Source: Epinephelus fuscoguttatus
Taxonomy: Eukaryota; Chordata; Actinopteri; Perciformes; Serranidae
Assembly (NCBI RefSeq): GCF_011397635.1
Contig: NC_064770.1
Coordinates: 22,128,200-22,192,199, forward strand
Length of the DNA: 64,000 nt
Reading direction: 5' to 3'
Under the pieces are notes generated by a model that saw nothing but the letters and a program-made list of their open reading frames with translations, made no database searches and was not told the origin of the DNA. Positions 11,101 to 20,560 of the stretch are shown here, piece by piece. Both the position numbers and the translations under genes were made by a program. The first letter of the stretch is position 1. Each line of letters begins with the position of its first letter.

Positions 11101-14100
11101 GTTTTCTACCCGGAAGTATTTGTAAACAACAAGGTGATTCCCTCCGAAGGGACACTAACAACTCAAAGTACACATCAAATAAAATTTCTCCAAACATGTT
11201 TCTTGTTATTTTAGGTAGTTATTATCATGCTAATGTATGTTCAAGTGTCCATTTCCCCCGATAAGGTTTTAATTCATTATTTGATTCTATAAACACAGTC
11301 TGACCATCTCGAGCTTTTATTTTGGTACTTCCGGTGACCGGCAGTGTAAATTTGCATATTAGCTAAATATTTAGTTTCACCCAGAATATTTAGATTTAAC
11401 ATTTAACATTTAGATTTATATTTAGCATTTAGATTTAGATTTAGATTTAATATTTAGATTTAATATTTAGATTTAACATTTATATTTATATTCATATTTA
11501 GCATTTAGATTTAACATTTAGATTTATATTTATATTTAGCATTTAGATTTAACATTTAGATTTAGATTTAGATTTAATATTTAGATGTAACATTTATATT
11601 TAGATTTATATTTAATATTTAGATTTAACATTTAGATTTAGATTTAACATTTAGATTTAGATTTATATTTAGCAGTTAGATTTATATTTAATATTTAGAT
11701 TTAACATTTAACATTTAGATTTAACATTAAGATTTAGATTTAGATTTAATATTTAGATTTAACTATTTAATATATTTCTAAGTTAACAAATATTGCTGTA
11801 AATGTGGTAAAAGGTACTTTTTTAAACATTGTTTGAAGCTAAATGTGGCAAAATGTTGATGTTATTTTCAGCGTGAGACACTTTACAAACGGCACCCCAT
11901 AGACCCAAGACAGGTCCCTGCGGTACGCCAAACTGCACTAACGAAGTCGAAAAAGAAAGTTTCTGACCTGTATCAGGAAAGTCAGAGCTAGTTAAAGGCT
12001 GACGTGAACAGATATGTTTTTAACTTTCTTTTAAAAATATTTATCGAGCTAGCTTCCCTGATATCTATAGGTACTGTAGTGTGTTCCATAGCTTTGGGGT
12101 GTAATTGACAAAGGCTGCATCCCCGATCTTCTTCTGGCTGTTGCTGGGAACCTCCAATAAACCAGCAGCAGATGATCATAGTGTTCTTGGAGGCAAATAG
12201 TTAACAAGGGAGTTAGCGATGTAGCTCCATCCTAGCCCATGTAGGGCTTTGTAAACAAGGAGGAGGACCTTAAAATCAATTCTAAATGTAACAGGAAGCC
12301 AGTTCAGAGCAGCTAAGACTGGCCTGATGATAAGGTTTTTCGGGAGGCCAGTAAAAAGTGCATTTTAGTAGTCGAGGCGGCTTGAAATAAAAGCGTAAAT
12401 CAATTTTTTAGAAATGGTCGCACCTTAGCTATGTTTCTGAGGTGGAAAAATTAGGTTTGATGCACAATGCACGATGTGAGTGGTGTGATTAAGTGGCAGC
12501 CTCAAAGGTTGAAAAACGAAGCCAGCACCAAGTGCCCAAAACTGCAGTCTCTTGAATGGCCCATTGAGGTTGGCTCCAGCCTCCAGCCAGTCAGTCCCCA
12601 TTGACAGCCATGTTTAAAAAGCCCATCTTTACATCAGAAATAAACATGTTCACAGCCTGGTAAGAAAAAAAGGTTTTGGTCTCTGTGGCTTATTTCAACA
12701 TTCACGACAACTGTACAGGTGGTGAATTTTTATTTAACTCACCTGTTTAAATTTTATTAAGGTTTGAAGTTATGCATGATTAACAGCGGGCAGCTTGAGT
12801 GACTGACAGTCTCCCCAGAGTCACAGAGTCACCCCTCACTAATACAGCTCCACCCTCTCGTCCAAATATGGTCACTTCTGGCTCCAAAAACTAAGATGGC
12901 ATTGGCCGAAATTCTGAACTCAAAGCTTCAAAACGGGACTCCACAAAGCAATGGCCGACATCACAGCAGCTACGTCCATTATTTTATACAGTCTAATGTC
13001 ACAACATACCACTATTGACAATAACCGTGTTGCCTGAAAATAAATTATTGATATCATATTGATAACACACATATGATAATACTGTGTAAATAATCAAGTG
13101 CCTCGTAAATAATTTCTTGCGTTGTCTCCCTCTTCCAGTGCCATCTGGTTGCCTTTTCATTATATCCATTCAGTGTAACAGTTCTTTTTGTACGTGTTTG
13201 TACAGTTATGGTTACAGACACTCTCTTCACCTCCCTACAGGCGTATTTTTAGTTTAATTCATTGCCAACAAAAAAGACAAAATGCACAATAAACAAAGTT
13301 AAAGATGAATTTGATTGATAGCTTATTCATTTTTTCAGATTTTCTATACATAGCACGATAACATCTTTATTATGAACTCTTTTGGTCACGATAATCATGT
13401 AGTGAAAATCTGGTTTTGTACCAGTCCTAACGTACTTTCGTTTTTTCTCCCATTTTTTCACCAGTTTAAGTTAAAGATATCAACATTTATACATTTCTCT
13501 CTTAAATTTTGGTCACAAATTTGTTAGAATCCATGTTAGTTAGTAAGCACTTCTCCTTTTCCAAGATAATCCATCCACCTGACAGGTGTGGCATATCGAC
13601 ATGCTACAACACAGGTGTGCCAGGGATGGTCAGAACGGCCGCTCTATAATGTGCAGGTTTATCTCACAACACACTGTCACAGATGTCATTTCACTGCCAG
13701 AAGACGTCTCCAATGTTGTTTCCATGAATTTAGCAGTACACCCACGAACCAGCTGGACACGTTTTAAGACTCATGAAAAATACACAATATATCTTTGATA
13801 TGTGTTTTTCAGTCATCAGTTCAATTACCTTATTGAAAATTATTTAAATTATATCTACTAATACTCCCACAGTGAACTGCTGGACACAAGATGTATCTGG
13901 CTTCACTGAAAAGTCTGTTCTCAAGTCTGTTGTCAGGAGGAGGTTTCAAGTTTCCACATTACACTCATGTCATTTTCATTATGAAGCATGACTGGCTCCC
14001 AAAATAGTTGGAATGAAAACAACCTTCTAGTTTGAAAAACCCAAGAGAGCCATCATCCACTACATTTTTGGGTGGAGGGGGACTTGTGAAGCTGTGTGGC

Positions 14101-17100
14101 ATTCTGGTGGCATTTCTAATCAATTTTCCCCTTTTTCTTTAAAATATTACTTTTTATCATAAATATAAAATCTCCTCCTTATTTCCTCAGGAACCTGCTG
14201 TTGAAGGTCAGCATTGTTGGAGTGCTGTGTTTCCGTTGGCTCGGGAGAATTGCTGTGGAACCAGAAAGTCGTGGTCTGCAGGTTACAAGAATCCTTACAT
14301 TTACACCTTCTCTTGACTATAGTTTTGGAGCAACACTTAATTGTGTGATGTTGATCATTCCTAAAATGCGCAGACATGCCTCCTGATTTTGTGTTTGCTG
14401 CTATTGATCCCTACTGAATTAATGTGTACATTAATGTTTCTGTGGTCCTCAGTGTTGGGAGAGCTTTGTGGGGCAAGAGCTGTATCGCCTGCTCCTGATG
14501 GACTTTGTCTTCACTGTGCTTTACACTTTTTTGGGAGAGTTCCTGTGGAGGCAAGTTGGCGTTTTATAACCACGAATCATGTGACTTGATTCTGTTATTT
14601 GCTGTTAATAAAATCACTCAGTTAAATTAAGCATCTTCCCTCATAGGCTCTTCTCCAAGAAAGTGCTGAGAAGGAACAGGATGCCAGTGTTTGACATTGC
14701 TCGTAATGTGCTGGAACTCATATACGGACAAACCCTTACTTGGTAATGACATAATATTACATCACATCCTTAAAATCAATCACATATTCAACCAAAAAAA
14801 AGTGGATTAAACATTAATGGTGTTCAGTTCTTCCCAGGCTCGGGGTGCTGTTTGCTCCACTACTTCCTGCCGTCCAGATCATAAAGCTGTTTGTGCTATT
14901 TTACATGAAGAAGGTCGGTACAGAAGGCGTCACACAATGTGTTTATACTCTGAGGTGCACGACAAACTTCACATTCCTCCTCTGGTTTCTCCCACAGAGC
15001 AGCCTAATGCTCAACTGTCAGGCGTCCAGAAAGCCTTGGAGGGCCAGTCAGATGACGACACTGTTCATCTGTCTTTTGTGCTTCCCCTCGTTTCTCGGTG
15101 CTGCCGTGTCTGTCACTTACACAATTTGGACGTGAGTACGACAAACAACATCCCCTGTTTTATTTACCATGATGCTAACAAGCAGTTTCCCCACCGAACG
15201 GCACGCGAGAATTTCACAACCTTAGACATGCAATGCTTTTTAAAAACATGTTTCGGACACAATAATAGTCTGTCATTGTGCGCCAAGCAAATTACCACTG
15301 TACGTGTACATGTGTGTTAAAATAGGACAATGACCATGACGTTAAAGAGTACACTATCCAGTTTTAGTTTCAGGGAGTCCTACAAGTTTCACCAGACACT
15401 AATCTTACCTTTAAAGTGAACATTTATATTGCAAATTAGTTGACTGAGCTCCTCCAGACTGAAGATGGAGGTTTTGATCCACATCTGCTGCTGCTTTGTT
15501 TTTTACTTCTCTCCTTTACCCTTTACTATTTTCATGACTTAAAAACAGTGCAAAACACAGGCATTTTCCCAGTATTGGCAGTGTTTGCCTCCAGTTGCCT
15601 GCCCTCCATCTAGACAACACAGTGATGTAGGCGATGATGTCATATGCAAAGAAGCTATTCATATGTTAGAATAATGTTTGCTTGAAACTATATCGCCAAG
15701 CTTTAACAGGAAATTACTCTTTTAAAAAGCAACTGTATATTTCAGACCCATTTTTAAAGGAGTAGTTTGACATTTTGGAAATATGCTTATTTGCCTGTGG
15801 ATATTCTCATTTATCCAGGTCATAGTTATCTCAAGGCAGTTGAATCGAACGCAACTGGACTTAGTTTTGTCTTAGAAGACGTTTCACCTCTTATCCAAGA
15901 GGCTTCATCAGTTCATGCTTGTCTGACTAGGCTGGAACTAGTCTGACAAACTGGTGTGGAAACCCAGGTATTTAACCTCTGAGGAGGCCTTCACAAGGTC
16001 ACTGATGTCACTGATCTGTTCACATTATGAGAAATATAGATTTATCCCAGCTAACATCAATGTCTTTGGAAATCTTTAAATCCAATGTGCTTGAATTTGA
16101 AAAGGTGTTACTCTCCAAACACTTCCAAACTGCACTGTATCTTCAAAAATCCATCTGATCTGTATGATGCCCGCAGGATTAAACCCTCGTCAGGATGCGG
16201 CCCTTTCAGGAATCTCACCACAATGTTTCAGTCAGGACAGCTGTGGGCACGGGAGCTGGAGAACGCCCACCCGATCCTGTCATGGCTCAGCTGGGCCTAC
16301 AACTCTCTGGTGGAGAACCCACTGTTCTTATTCCTCGCCAGTGGAGTCCTCCTGTGAGTGGTGACGTTATGATGTTATTATTTCATAACTGCTATCAATA
16401 TGATTTTCTATTTCGTGCTGCTAGCAGAGTACAAATTTCTCCAAGGAGAGAACTTAACATTAAGATGCACCATAGGGTCACTTTTGACTGTCTTGTGGTG
16501 GGAATGCTGTTTGCTCTCTTGAAACATTTGTGAGTACAAATTCAGTACCTGAATACTGCTCTGTAAATTTAAATTTGATGCATTATGCTTTCTGTTTTTT
16601 TCAGAATGGTGATATATTTTCAGACTCAAGTTGTTGATGGCCAAAGGAGAATCATCAGCCGGTTAGAAAAGCAAGTTGAAAATGTACGCATTTTTCTAAA
16701 CAAGGCGAAGAGTCTATATACTAGTGGATCTATGCACTTACGCTAAATGCTAATGTCAGCATGCTTATAATAACGATGCTAACATGCTGATGCGTATGGG
16801 GTGTAATGTTTGAAATGTCTACCATCTTTAGCATGCTAGCATTTGCTTTTTGCTGTTAAACACAATTTACAGCTCAGATGGAAATGTGATTAGTTCTGCA
16901 GGTATTTTAGCAATAATCTTAATTCATAAAATGCTTTTCAAAACAGAGTCATGTCAATAATTAAAACAGACAAGACATGAAAACAACACCTTTTTAAAAG
17001 AATGGATAAAACACTTCAGTGTATAAAAACTGAGGAAATAAAAGACAGGTTAAATGAAGTCAAAACTCAAGTAAAATCAGCAAATGCTCTCAGGTAAAAG

Positions 17101-19165
17101 GATCTTTTAAGAAGGGACTTAAAAGAGATCACTGACTCAGACGACCTGATTACCTCGGGCAGACCGCTCCAGAGCCTCGGGGCCCTGTCGCTCTGTCCGC
17201 TTTCATTTTCAGCTTGACCTCTGGAACAAACACCTCTGCTCAAGGGCCTCAAAGTACATCCTGGTGTGCATGACACTAAGAGTCAGAGATATTGCTGTGA
17301 GAAAGACTATGAAGAGCCTTAAAAGTAATCAGTAAAATCCTAAAATCTAAAACATACTGGGAGCCTGTGTAAAGAGGCTAAAACATGAGCGATGTGATCA
17401 TGTCTCGTGATTTTGGTTAAAAGCCTGACAGCTGAATTCTGTACAGTCTGAAGTCGATTCATAGATTTTTGATTCAAGCAAGCAAAGAGGCTGTTGCAGT
17501 TGTGAAGAGAAGAAGGCATGTAAAATTGTCTCAGTGTCGGTGTTAAAAGTTAAGATGATCGTACTTTTGAAATATTACTAAGAACATGGAAACATGATTC
17601 CACAAGCTTTGTGATATGCTGCTCAAAACTTAAATTGCTGTCAAACCAGACTCCCAAGATTTCTTGCAACAGGTTTGATGTAATCCAATAGGGGACCAGT
17701 CAAAGGCAGAATTTGTTGTGTAACATGCTGGGGTCCGATGACAACAGTTTCTGTTATGACCAAGTATAGCTGAAGAGAATTTTTTGACATCCAGGTTTCA
17801 ACATCAGTAAAGCAGTCACTGAGTGAACGCATCATTCCAGGGTCTGTGGATCTAACGGGCAGGTACATCTGTGTGTCATCAGCATAAAAATGAAGAGAGG
17901 CACCATGTCTCTGAATAATGAGGAGAGGACAGAGGAGGACAGGGGGGAGTCACTGATTTCTGACCAAAGTCAGTGGTAATCCATATAAGGCCCGTTTCCA
18001 CCACAGGAAATTCGGGGTAATTTTACGGGGCCGGGGCCGTTGGGGCGTGTCTCCACCACAGGAACCACCCCCGAACGACAGAGTTCCGGAACTTTTACAG
18101 GGGCTAAACAAGTCCCTGCCTCGGAGTAGGTATTCAGAATAGCCCCAGGAAACTCTTGGCTGGGGCTTGGGGTTTACTTGGTGCTGATTGGATATACTCA
18201 AGGCGGGATGTGACGTTTTGTAATTAATAACATGGTTATCGTAGATTAGCTGGGCTAAACTTTAGCTGTTAGCAGTGTCTGTAATAACTCAATAAACGGT
18301 CCGTGAAAAAATATTTTTTCCAGCGGATATCTTAGTTACAACATGATTGAGCTAGCAAAGCAGTTTTGTGTTGCTATGTGTGGTATTTATTCAGTTTTGG
18401 GAAATCACGATGTCTAGAAAGCATCAGCTGACAGGGACAGCTAACAACAGCAGCAAAGCTAACATCAGGACGTGATCTGTTAAAAGCCTCCCGTTGTCGG
18501 ATACGACATGAAACTACTCCAGTTAGCTCAATCATGTTGTAACTAAGACATCCGCTGGAAAAAAATTTTTTCACAGACCGTGACAGGAGTTATTCCAGAC
18601 ACCACGAACGGCTAATGGCATCCCTACGCCCCTATGTCACCCCGGTCAAAATGGTCGCGCAACGATTACGTCACATACAGAGCCTGGTAACTTTACAGGA
18701 ACCTTCCTCCTACTCCGCTCTCTCAGTGGAGACACAGCGGTTGAGAGGGCCGAGCGAGAGGACGTTCCTGTAGTAGTTCCTGCCCCCCAAATAGTACCAG
18801 GAACTTCTTTAGTGGAAACGGGCCTATAGACTGAGATATTTCAATAGATATGTGAAAACGGTGACTTATGGTGGCGCCAGAGGAAAAATCAGGAGATGGT
18901 CATGTCATGGAAAAACACAAATATCAAAATCACCAAAACAGTGACTGGATACTGTGAATGTTTTTACCAAATTTCATGGAAATCCATCAAATAGTTGTTT
19001 AAATATTTATCAGCATGTCTAAAAATCGTTGACACCGTATGTTGATATTGATCTTAATTAATTTTTTCTGGTTGTTGTATACAGGAGGGTAAAGACAAAA
19101 AGTTCCTCATCGCCAGTTTGCAAGCCATTTACGAACAAAGTGGTCTGGTTTCCCCTCATAGATGA
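2135..19165 (+). CDS. tmc6: transmembrane channel-like protein 6 (TMC6/EVER1), 18 coding exons
   Basis: Exons: 2135-2187, 2635-2888, 2971-3120, 3550-3658, 3743-3830, 3908-4171, 5950-6158, 6247-6391, 7283-7426, 8226-8383, 14191-14281, 14453-14550, 14647-14742, 14838-14913, 14998-15131, 16177-16353, 16605-16683, 19085-19165. All junction phases agree, giving 801 codons (human TMC6 is about 805). The start has a good Kozak context (GACCATGG). The acidic N-terminus (about 1-215) is followed by hydrophobic segments near 252-277, 352-376, 446-468, 483-505, 526-545, 568-585, 621-643, 663-687 and 735-752. The TMC signature [13 protein letters not shown] begins at residue 556, and [17 protein letters not shown] spans the exon 13/14 junction. 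TMC6 rather than TMC8 is favoured by segments such as [15 protein letters not shown] and [11 protein letters not shown]. Mammalian TMC6 and TMC8 form an ER-membrane complex with CIB1 linked to zinc balance and papillomavirus resistance. Intron 12 uses a GC donor. The a/b teleost copy cannot be told. Confidence 0.92.
3216..3535 (+). repeat. SINE-like tRNA-related repeat in tmc6 intron 3
   Basis: The segment contains a tRNA-like A box (TGGTGCAGTGGTTAGCATTG) and B box (GAGGGTTCCTGATTTGAACC). A long body follows with 'atgttctcc', 'ctccggcttcctcccacaat' and 'ccaaagacatgcagg', and it ends at 'cccctaacaggataagcaat' plus an AATGAATCAATGAAT tail. I recognise this as a very common teleost interspersed repeat. 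A second copy of its 3' half lies at about 21710-21895. It ends just 14 bases before tmc6 exon 4. Confidence 0.65.
4850..5125 (+). pseudogene. decayed Tc1/mariner-like transposase fragment in tmc6 intron 6
   Basis: The plus-strand translation from about 4922 reads [20 protein letters not shown], followed by a segment ending in [19 protein letters not shown]. This resembles the middle of fish Tc1/mariner transposases (a V.LWG.F.W.GLGPLV..SDHL..M..HFYPDG pattern leading to the second catalytic Asp). The expected D.D.P.H block is not intact downstream. Neither the N-terminal helix-turn-helix nor terminal repeats were found. It is a dead remnant that does not touch the exons. Confidence 0.5.
5440..5650. 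repeat. G-rich minisatellite in tmc6 intron 6
   Basis: Imperfect tandem copies of a unit close to GAGGGATGAAGGGAT, with variants such as GAGGGTCAAGGG and GAGGGTTGAGGGATG, run through this stretch. The plus strand is strongly purine-rich. The minus-strand reading frames here are Pro/Ser/Leu-rich shadows of the repeat and are not genes. Confidence 0.75.
8660..9800 (-). mobile_element. L2-type LINE, 3' part of ORF2 (5' side of a split copy)
   Basis: On the minus strand an open frame of about 308 codons (9798-8872) gives the end of a non-LTR reverse transcriptase. It runs [13 protein letters not shown], then the catalytic box as YAND at 9720-9709 (normally YADD), then [35 protein letters not shown] and [20 protein letters not shown]. 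These are the usual motifs of the teleost L2/CR1 group. Its 3' end is AT-rich with a repeated AATTCA (about 8665-8690). It is 5'-interrupted at 9800 by the foldback element, and the preceding codons (GVPQGPVLG) are found on the far side at about 11900-11925. The catalytic D-to-N change suggests a dead copy. Confidence 0.85.
9955..10271. repeat. AT-rich tandem tract, left arm of foldback element
   Basis: Tandem variants of a short unit close to TTAAATCTAAATA (also AATATAAATC and AAATGCTAAAT) fill this stretch. The same tract occurs inverted at about 11388-11770. The units are 6-14 bp and contiguous, so this is a satellite-like filler of the transposon arms, not an array with unique spacers. 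Confidence 0.8.
10566..10918. repeat. inner palindromic core, copy 1 (inside foldback element)
   Basis: Two inverted arms of about 60 bp (about 10601-10662, beginning AACGGTCCGTGG, and about 10818-10882, ending CACGGACCATT) each carry CAGCGGATGTCTTAGTTACA or its complement. They flank a loop with GGAAATCACGATGTCTAGAA. The same core in the same orientation is found at about 18271-18613 within a different element. Confidence 0.8.
11388..11770. repeat. AT-rich tandem tract, right arm of foldback element
   Basis: This is the complement-orientation partner of the left-arm tract, built of units such as ATTTAGATTTAACATTTAG and variants. It is somewhat longer than the left tract, so the two arms have expanded or contracted independently. 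Confidence 0.8.
11899..12520 (-). mobile_element. L2-type LINE remnants beyond the foldback element
   Basis: Just past the insertion, the minus strand reads a frame giving GVPQGPVLG, which is the missing upstream part of the split copy at 8660-9800. From about 11985 a separate fragment shows the C-terminal end of another copy: [20 protein letters not shown] then TYLF, ending at 11988. Stops and frame breaks are common upstream, so only traces of ORF2 remain up to about 12520. Confidence 0.65.
12520..13005. repeat. dispersed non-autonomous repeat (copy 1)
   Basis: The stretch contains 'ccccattgacagccatg', 'ccaaatatggtcacttctgg' and ends 'ttttatacagtctaatg'. A diverged copy in the opposite orientation lies at about 38420-38625, where the complement reads 'ccaaatatggtcacttctac' and 'ccaagatggcgacagtc'. 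I recognise the type as a common fish dispersed repeat but cannot name its family with certainty. Confidence 0.55.
14551..14646 (+). other. GC-AG intron in tmc6
   Basis: Exon 12 ends in CTGTGGAG at 14550 and the next bases are GCAAGT. This is the usual form of the minor GC donor class, with the rest of the donor matching consensus. The acceptor is CCCTCATAG at 14646. Using this junction keeps the reading frame (phase 2 to phase 2) across Trp-Arg. No GT donor nearby does so. Confidence 0.8.
15795..16030. repeat. retroelement-end-like repeat in tmc6 intron 15
   Basis: The block 'ctcatttatccaggtcatag', 'gaagacgtttcacctcttat', 'ccaagaggcttcatcagttc' and 'cccaggtatttaacctctga' is one I know as a frequent teleost repeat, possibly the end of a Penelope-like element. 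A short related piece with the 'acatttcgcctcttagat' motif lies at about 54055-54130. No coding part is attached. Confidence 0.45.
17040..17945 (-). mobile_element. non-LTR retrotransposon remnant in tmc6 intron 17
   Basis: Minus-strand frames give [14 protein letters not shown] around an intact YADD box at 17886-17875, then a broken middle. The C-terminal pattern [20 protein letters not shown] leads to [13 protein letters not shown], ending near 17067. This is the end of an L2/Rex1-like ORF2 in several frames. The upstream end is lost about 40 bp before the MITE at 17988. Confidence 0.7.
17988..18825. mobile_element. 838-bp MITE with 14-bp terminal inverted repeats
   Basis: The ends are AGGCCCGTTTCCAC at 17988-18001 and its complement GTGGAAACGGGCCT at 18812-18825. 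Both are flanked by ATA (17985-17987 and 18826-18828), a possible 3-bp target duplication as in PIF/Harbinger-type elements. Subterminal parts are GC-rich ('ggggccggggccgttggggc') and the centre holds the palindromic core shared with the foldback element. No transposase frame is present. Confidence 0.8.
18271..18613. repeat. inner palindromic core, copy 2 (inside 838-bp MITE)
   Basis: From AGCAGTGTCT to near GACACCACGAACGGCTAA this follows the core at 10566-10918 almost base for base, with both inverted arms and the loop. A further matching block (AATAACATGGTTATCGTAGA, about 18225) lies just outside. In copy 1 that block occurs inverted on the other side of the core. Confidence 0.8.
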
Positions 19166-19274
19166 GGTGAGTAGTCTCAATACATCTTAATCTCTGTCTT
19201 AACGAATTCACCTACAATCTGAAAAGGCATTTGTGTGAACGCTGTCCTCCATATAATAATGTGTTTCCCCTCAG

Positions 19275-19640
19275 TCTGTGGCTGAACAACAGAGCAATGG
19301 AGACATAATCTCATCAGCGACGAGAATCTTCACTGTGATAGATGGTTCAACGCCATCAGGAAATCAGGACAATTGTCCACAAAACACAATGAGAAGAAAA
19401 CAACAAGCAAAACCAGAAACAGTAAAGTGTGACATCAAACATATTCCATAATGTGTGAGCTCTTAATGTGCTGGCTGTTAGCTTCATAATGGAGCGGTGA
19501 ACATTTATTTATACATAGAGCTCCTGTTGTATGTCAGGATGTGTATTTCTTTATGTGTAGTTATTTTTCATATTCTGTGAAGTTTATGAGTTATTATCTT
19601 GAACATGCTGTATGAAAATAAATTAGTTTGAACACATCTA
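19275..19640 (+). other. tmc6: tmc6 last exon and 3' UTR with poly(A) signal
   Basis: An acceptor (CCCCTCAG) ends at 19274, paired with the GTGAGT donor at 19167 after exon 18. The tmc6 stop codon TGA at 19163-19165 lies one base before that donor, so this exon is read as 3' UTR. A canonical AATAAA lies at 19617-19622. The exon itself holds 58 open codons to TAA at 19449-19451 when read from its first base, but these are out of phase with exon 18 as sequenced. The region may therefore be UTR or a displaced coding tail. Confidence 0.65.
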
Positions 19641-20079
19641 GTGTTCCACTGGAATTATTTAACCAGATAAAAATCCATTGAGATAAATTTTTCCTTTTCA
19701 AAGAAGGTAGCAAAGTTACATGTCAAGTACATGTTGTTTACATGCCTAGAATAAAATGCAAAACAATACATCACATAGTATAGAGGACAACATGATCACC
19801 ACTTATCAAAAGAAGAAAGAAGATAATGTACAACACATTCAGACGAGAAAGCACAAAGACATGACAATACTGTTATGCGTACACATGCTTCCTCCACAGT
19901 GGAGACGGTGCAAGAGCTTCACTGATTACGGTCACATATCGTACACCCATGTAACCTCCTCCATTATATGTAGCCTTGACTCAGTCTACCTTGCATCTCT
20001 ACGTTTTATTACAAACACAAAGTCGCTTACTCATCACTGCATTCTCACTTACCCATGACGTAAACTCTGTCTATGGGTG

Positions 20080-20560
20080 TGTCTATGTCTCTCTTCCACG
20101 TTTTTCTCCTCACTGACTTGGTCAATCCATGTGAAATTTGGCACAGTGGTAGAGGGTCATGGGAGGATGCAAATGAAGCAATATTTACATTAATTTGCCA
20201 AAGGGGGGCGCTATAGCAACCGATTGGAATTGCAAACTTTGAATGGGCATATTTCATGCCCCGTATGTCGTAGAGACATGCAACTTTGCACAGAGATGCC
20301 TCTCCTCATGAGGAACAAATTTGCCTCAAGAACCCTTAACTTCCGGTTATATAGATTTTCCGCCATTTTTAATTTTTTGAAAAACACTTAAAATCGATCT
20401 CTCCCTAGGTAGTTTGACCGATCTGCATGAAACTCAGTGAACATAATCTAGGGACCAATATCTAAAGTTCCCTCTTGGCAAAAGTTGGAAAACTTACTTA
20501 AACTGAGCTTCTATAAGGCAATGAATATTGCGGAGGGCATGGCTCATCACATAAAGGTGT
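20080..20560. repeat. dispersed teleost repeat, family uncertain
   Basis: Contains 'tccatgtgaaatttggcaca', 'ggggggcgctatagcaacc', 'atgccccgtatgtcgtagag' and 'gaccgatctgcatgaaactc'. I recognise this as a widespread fish repeat. A partial second copy of its start ('ctcactgacgtggtcaatct') lies at about 20960-21030, and 'gggggcgctagagag' recurs near 20660. No open frame is associated. Confidence 0.5.

Larger units (their letters stand above)
9801..11898. mobile_element. 2.1 kb palindromic (foldback) DNA element inserted in the LINE
   Basis: The outer ends are exact inverted copies: GGGGTGCCGTTTGTAAAGTG at 9801 and its complement ending at 11898. Inverted homology runs inward for about 730-760 bp per side (about 9801-10530 and 11138-11898). 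It includes an AT-rich tandem tract in both arms and the matching blocks 'ccggtcaccggaagtacc' / 'ggtacttccggtgaccgg'. The insertion falls between codons for VLG and GPLLF of the L2 reverse transcriptase. Flanks TTGGGTCT and ATGGGTCC (minus strand) look like a worn 8-bp target duplication, suggesting a hAT-like mover. No transposase frame is present, so it is non-autonomous. The centre contains a second palindrome. Confidence 0.8.
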
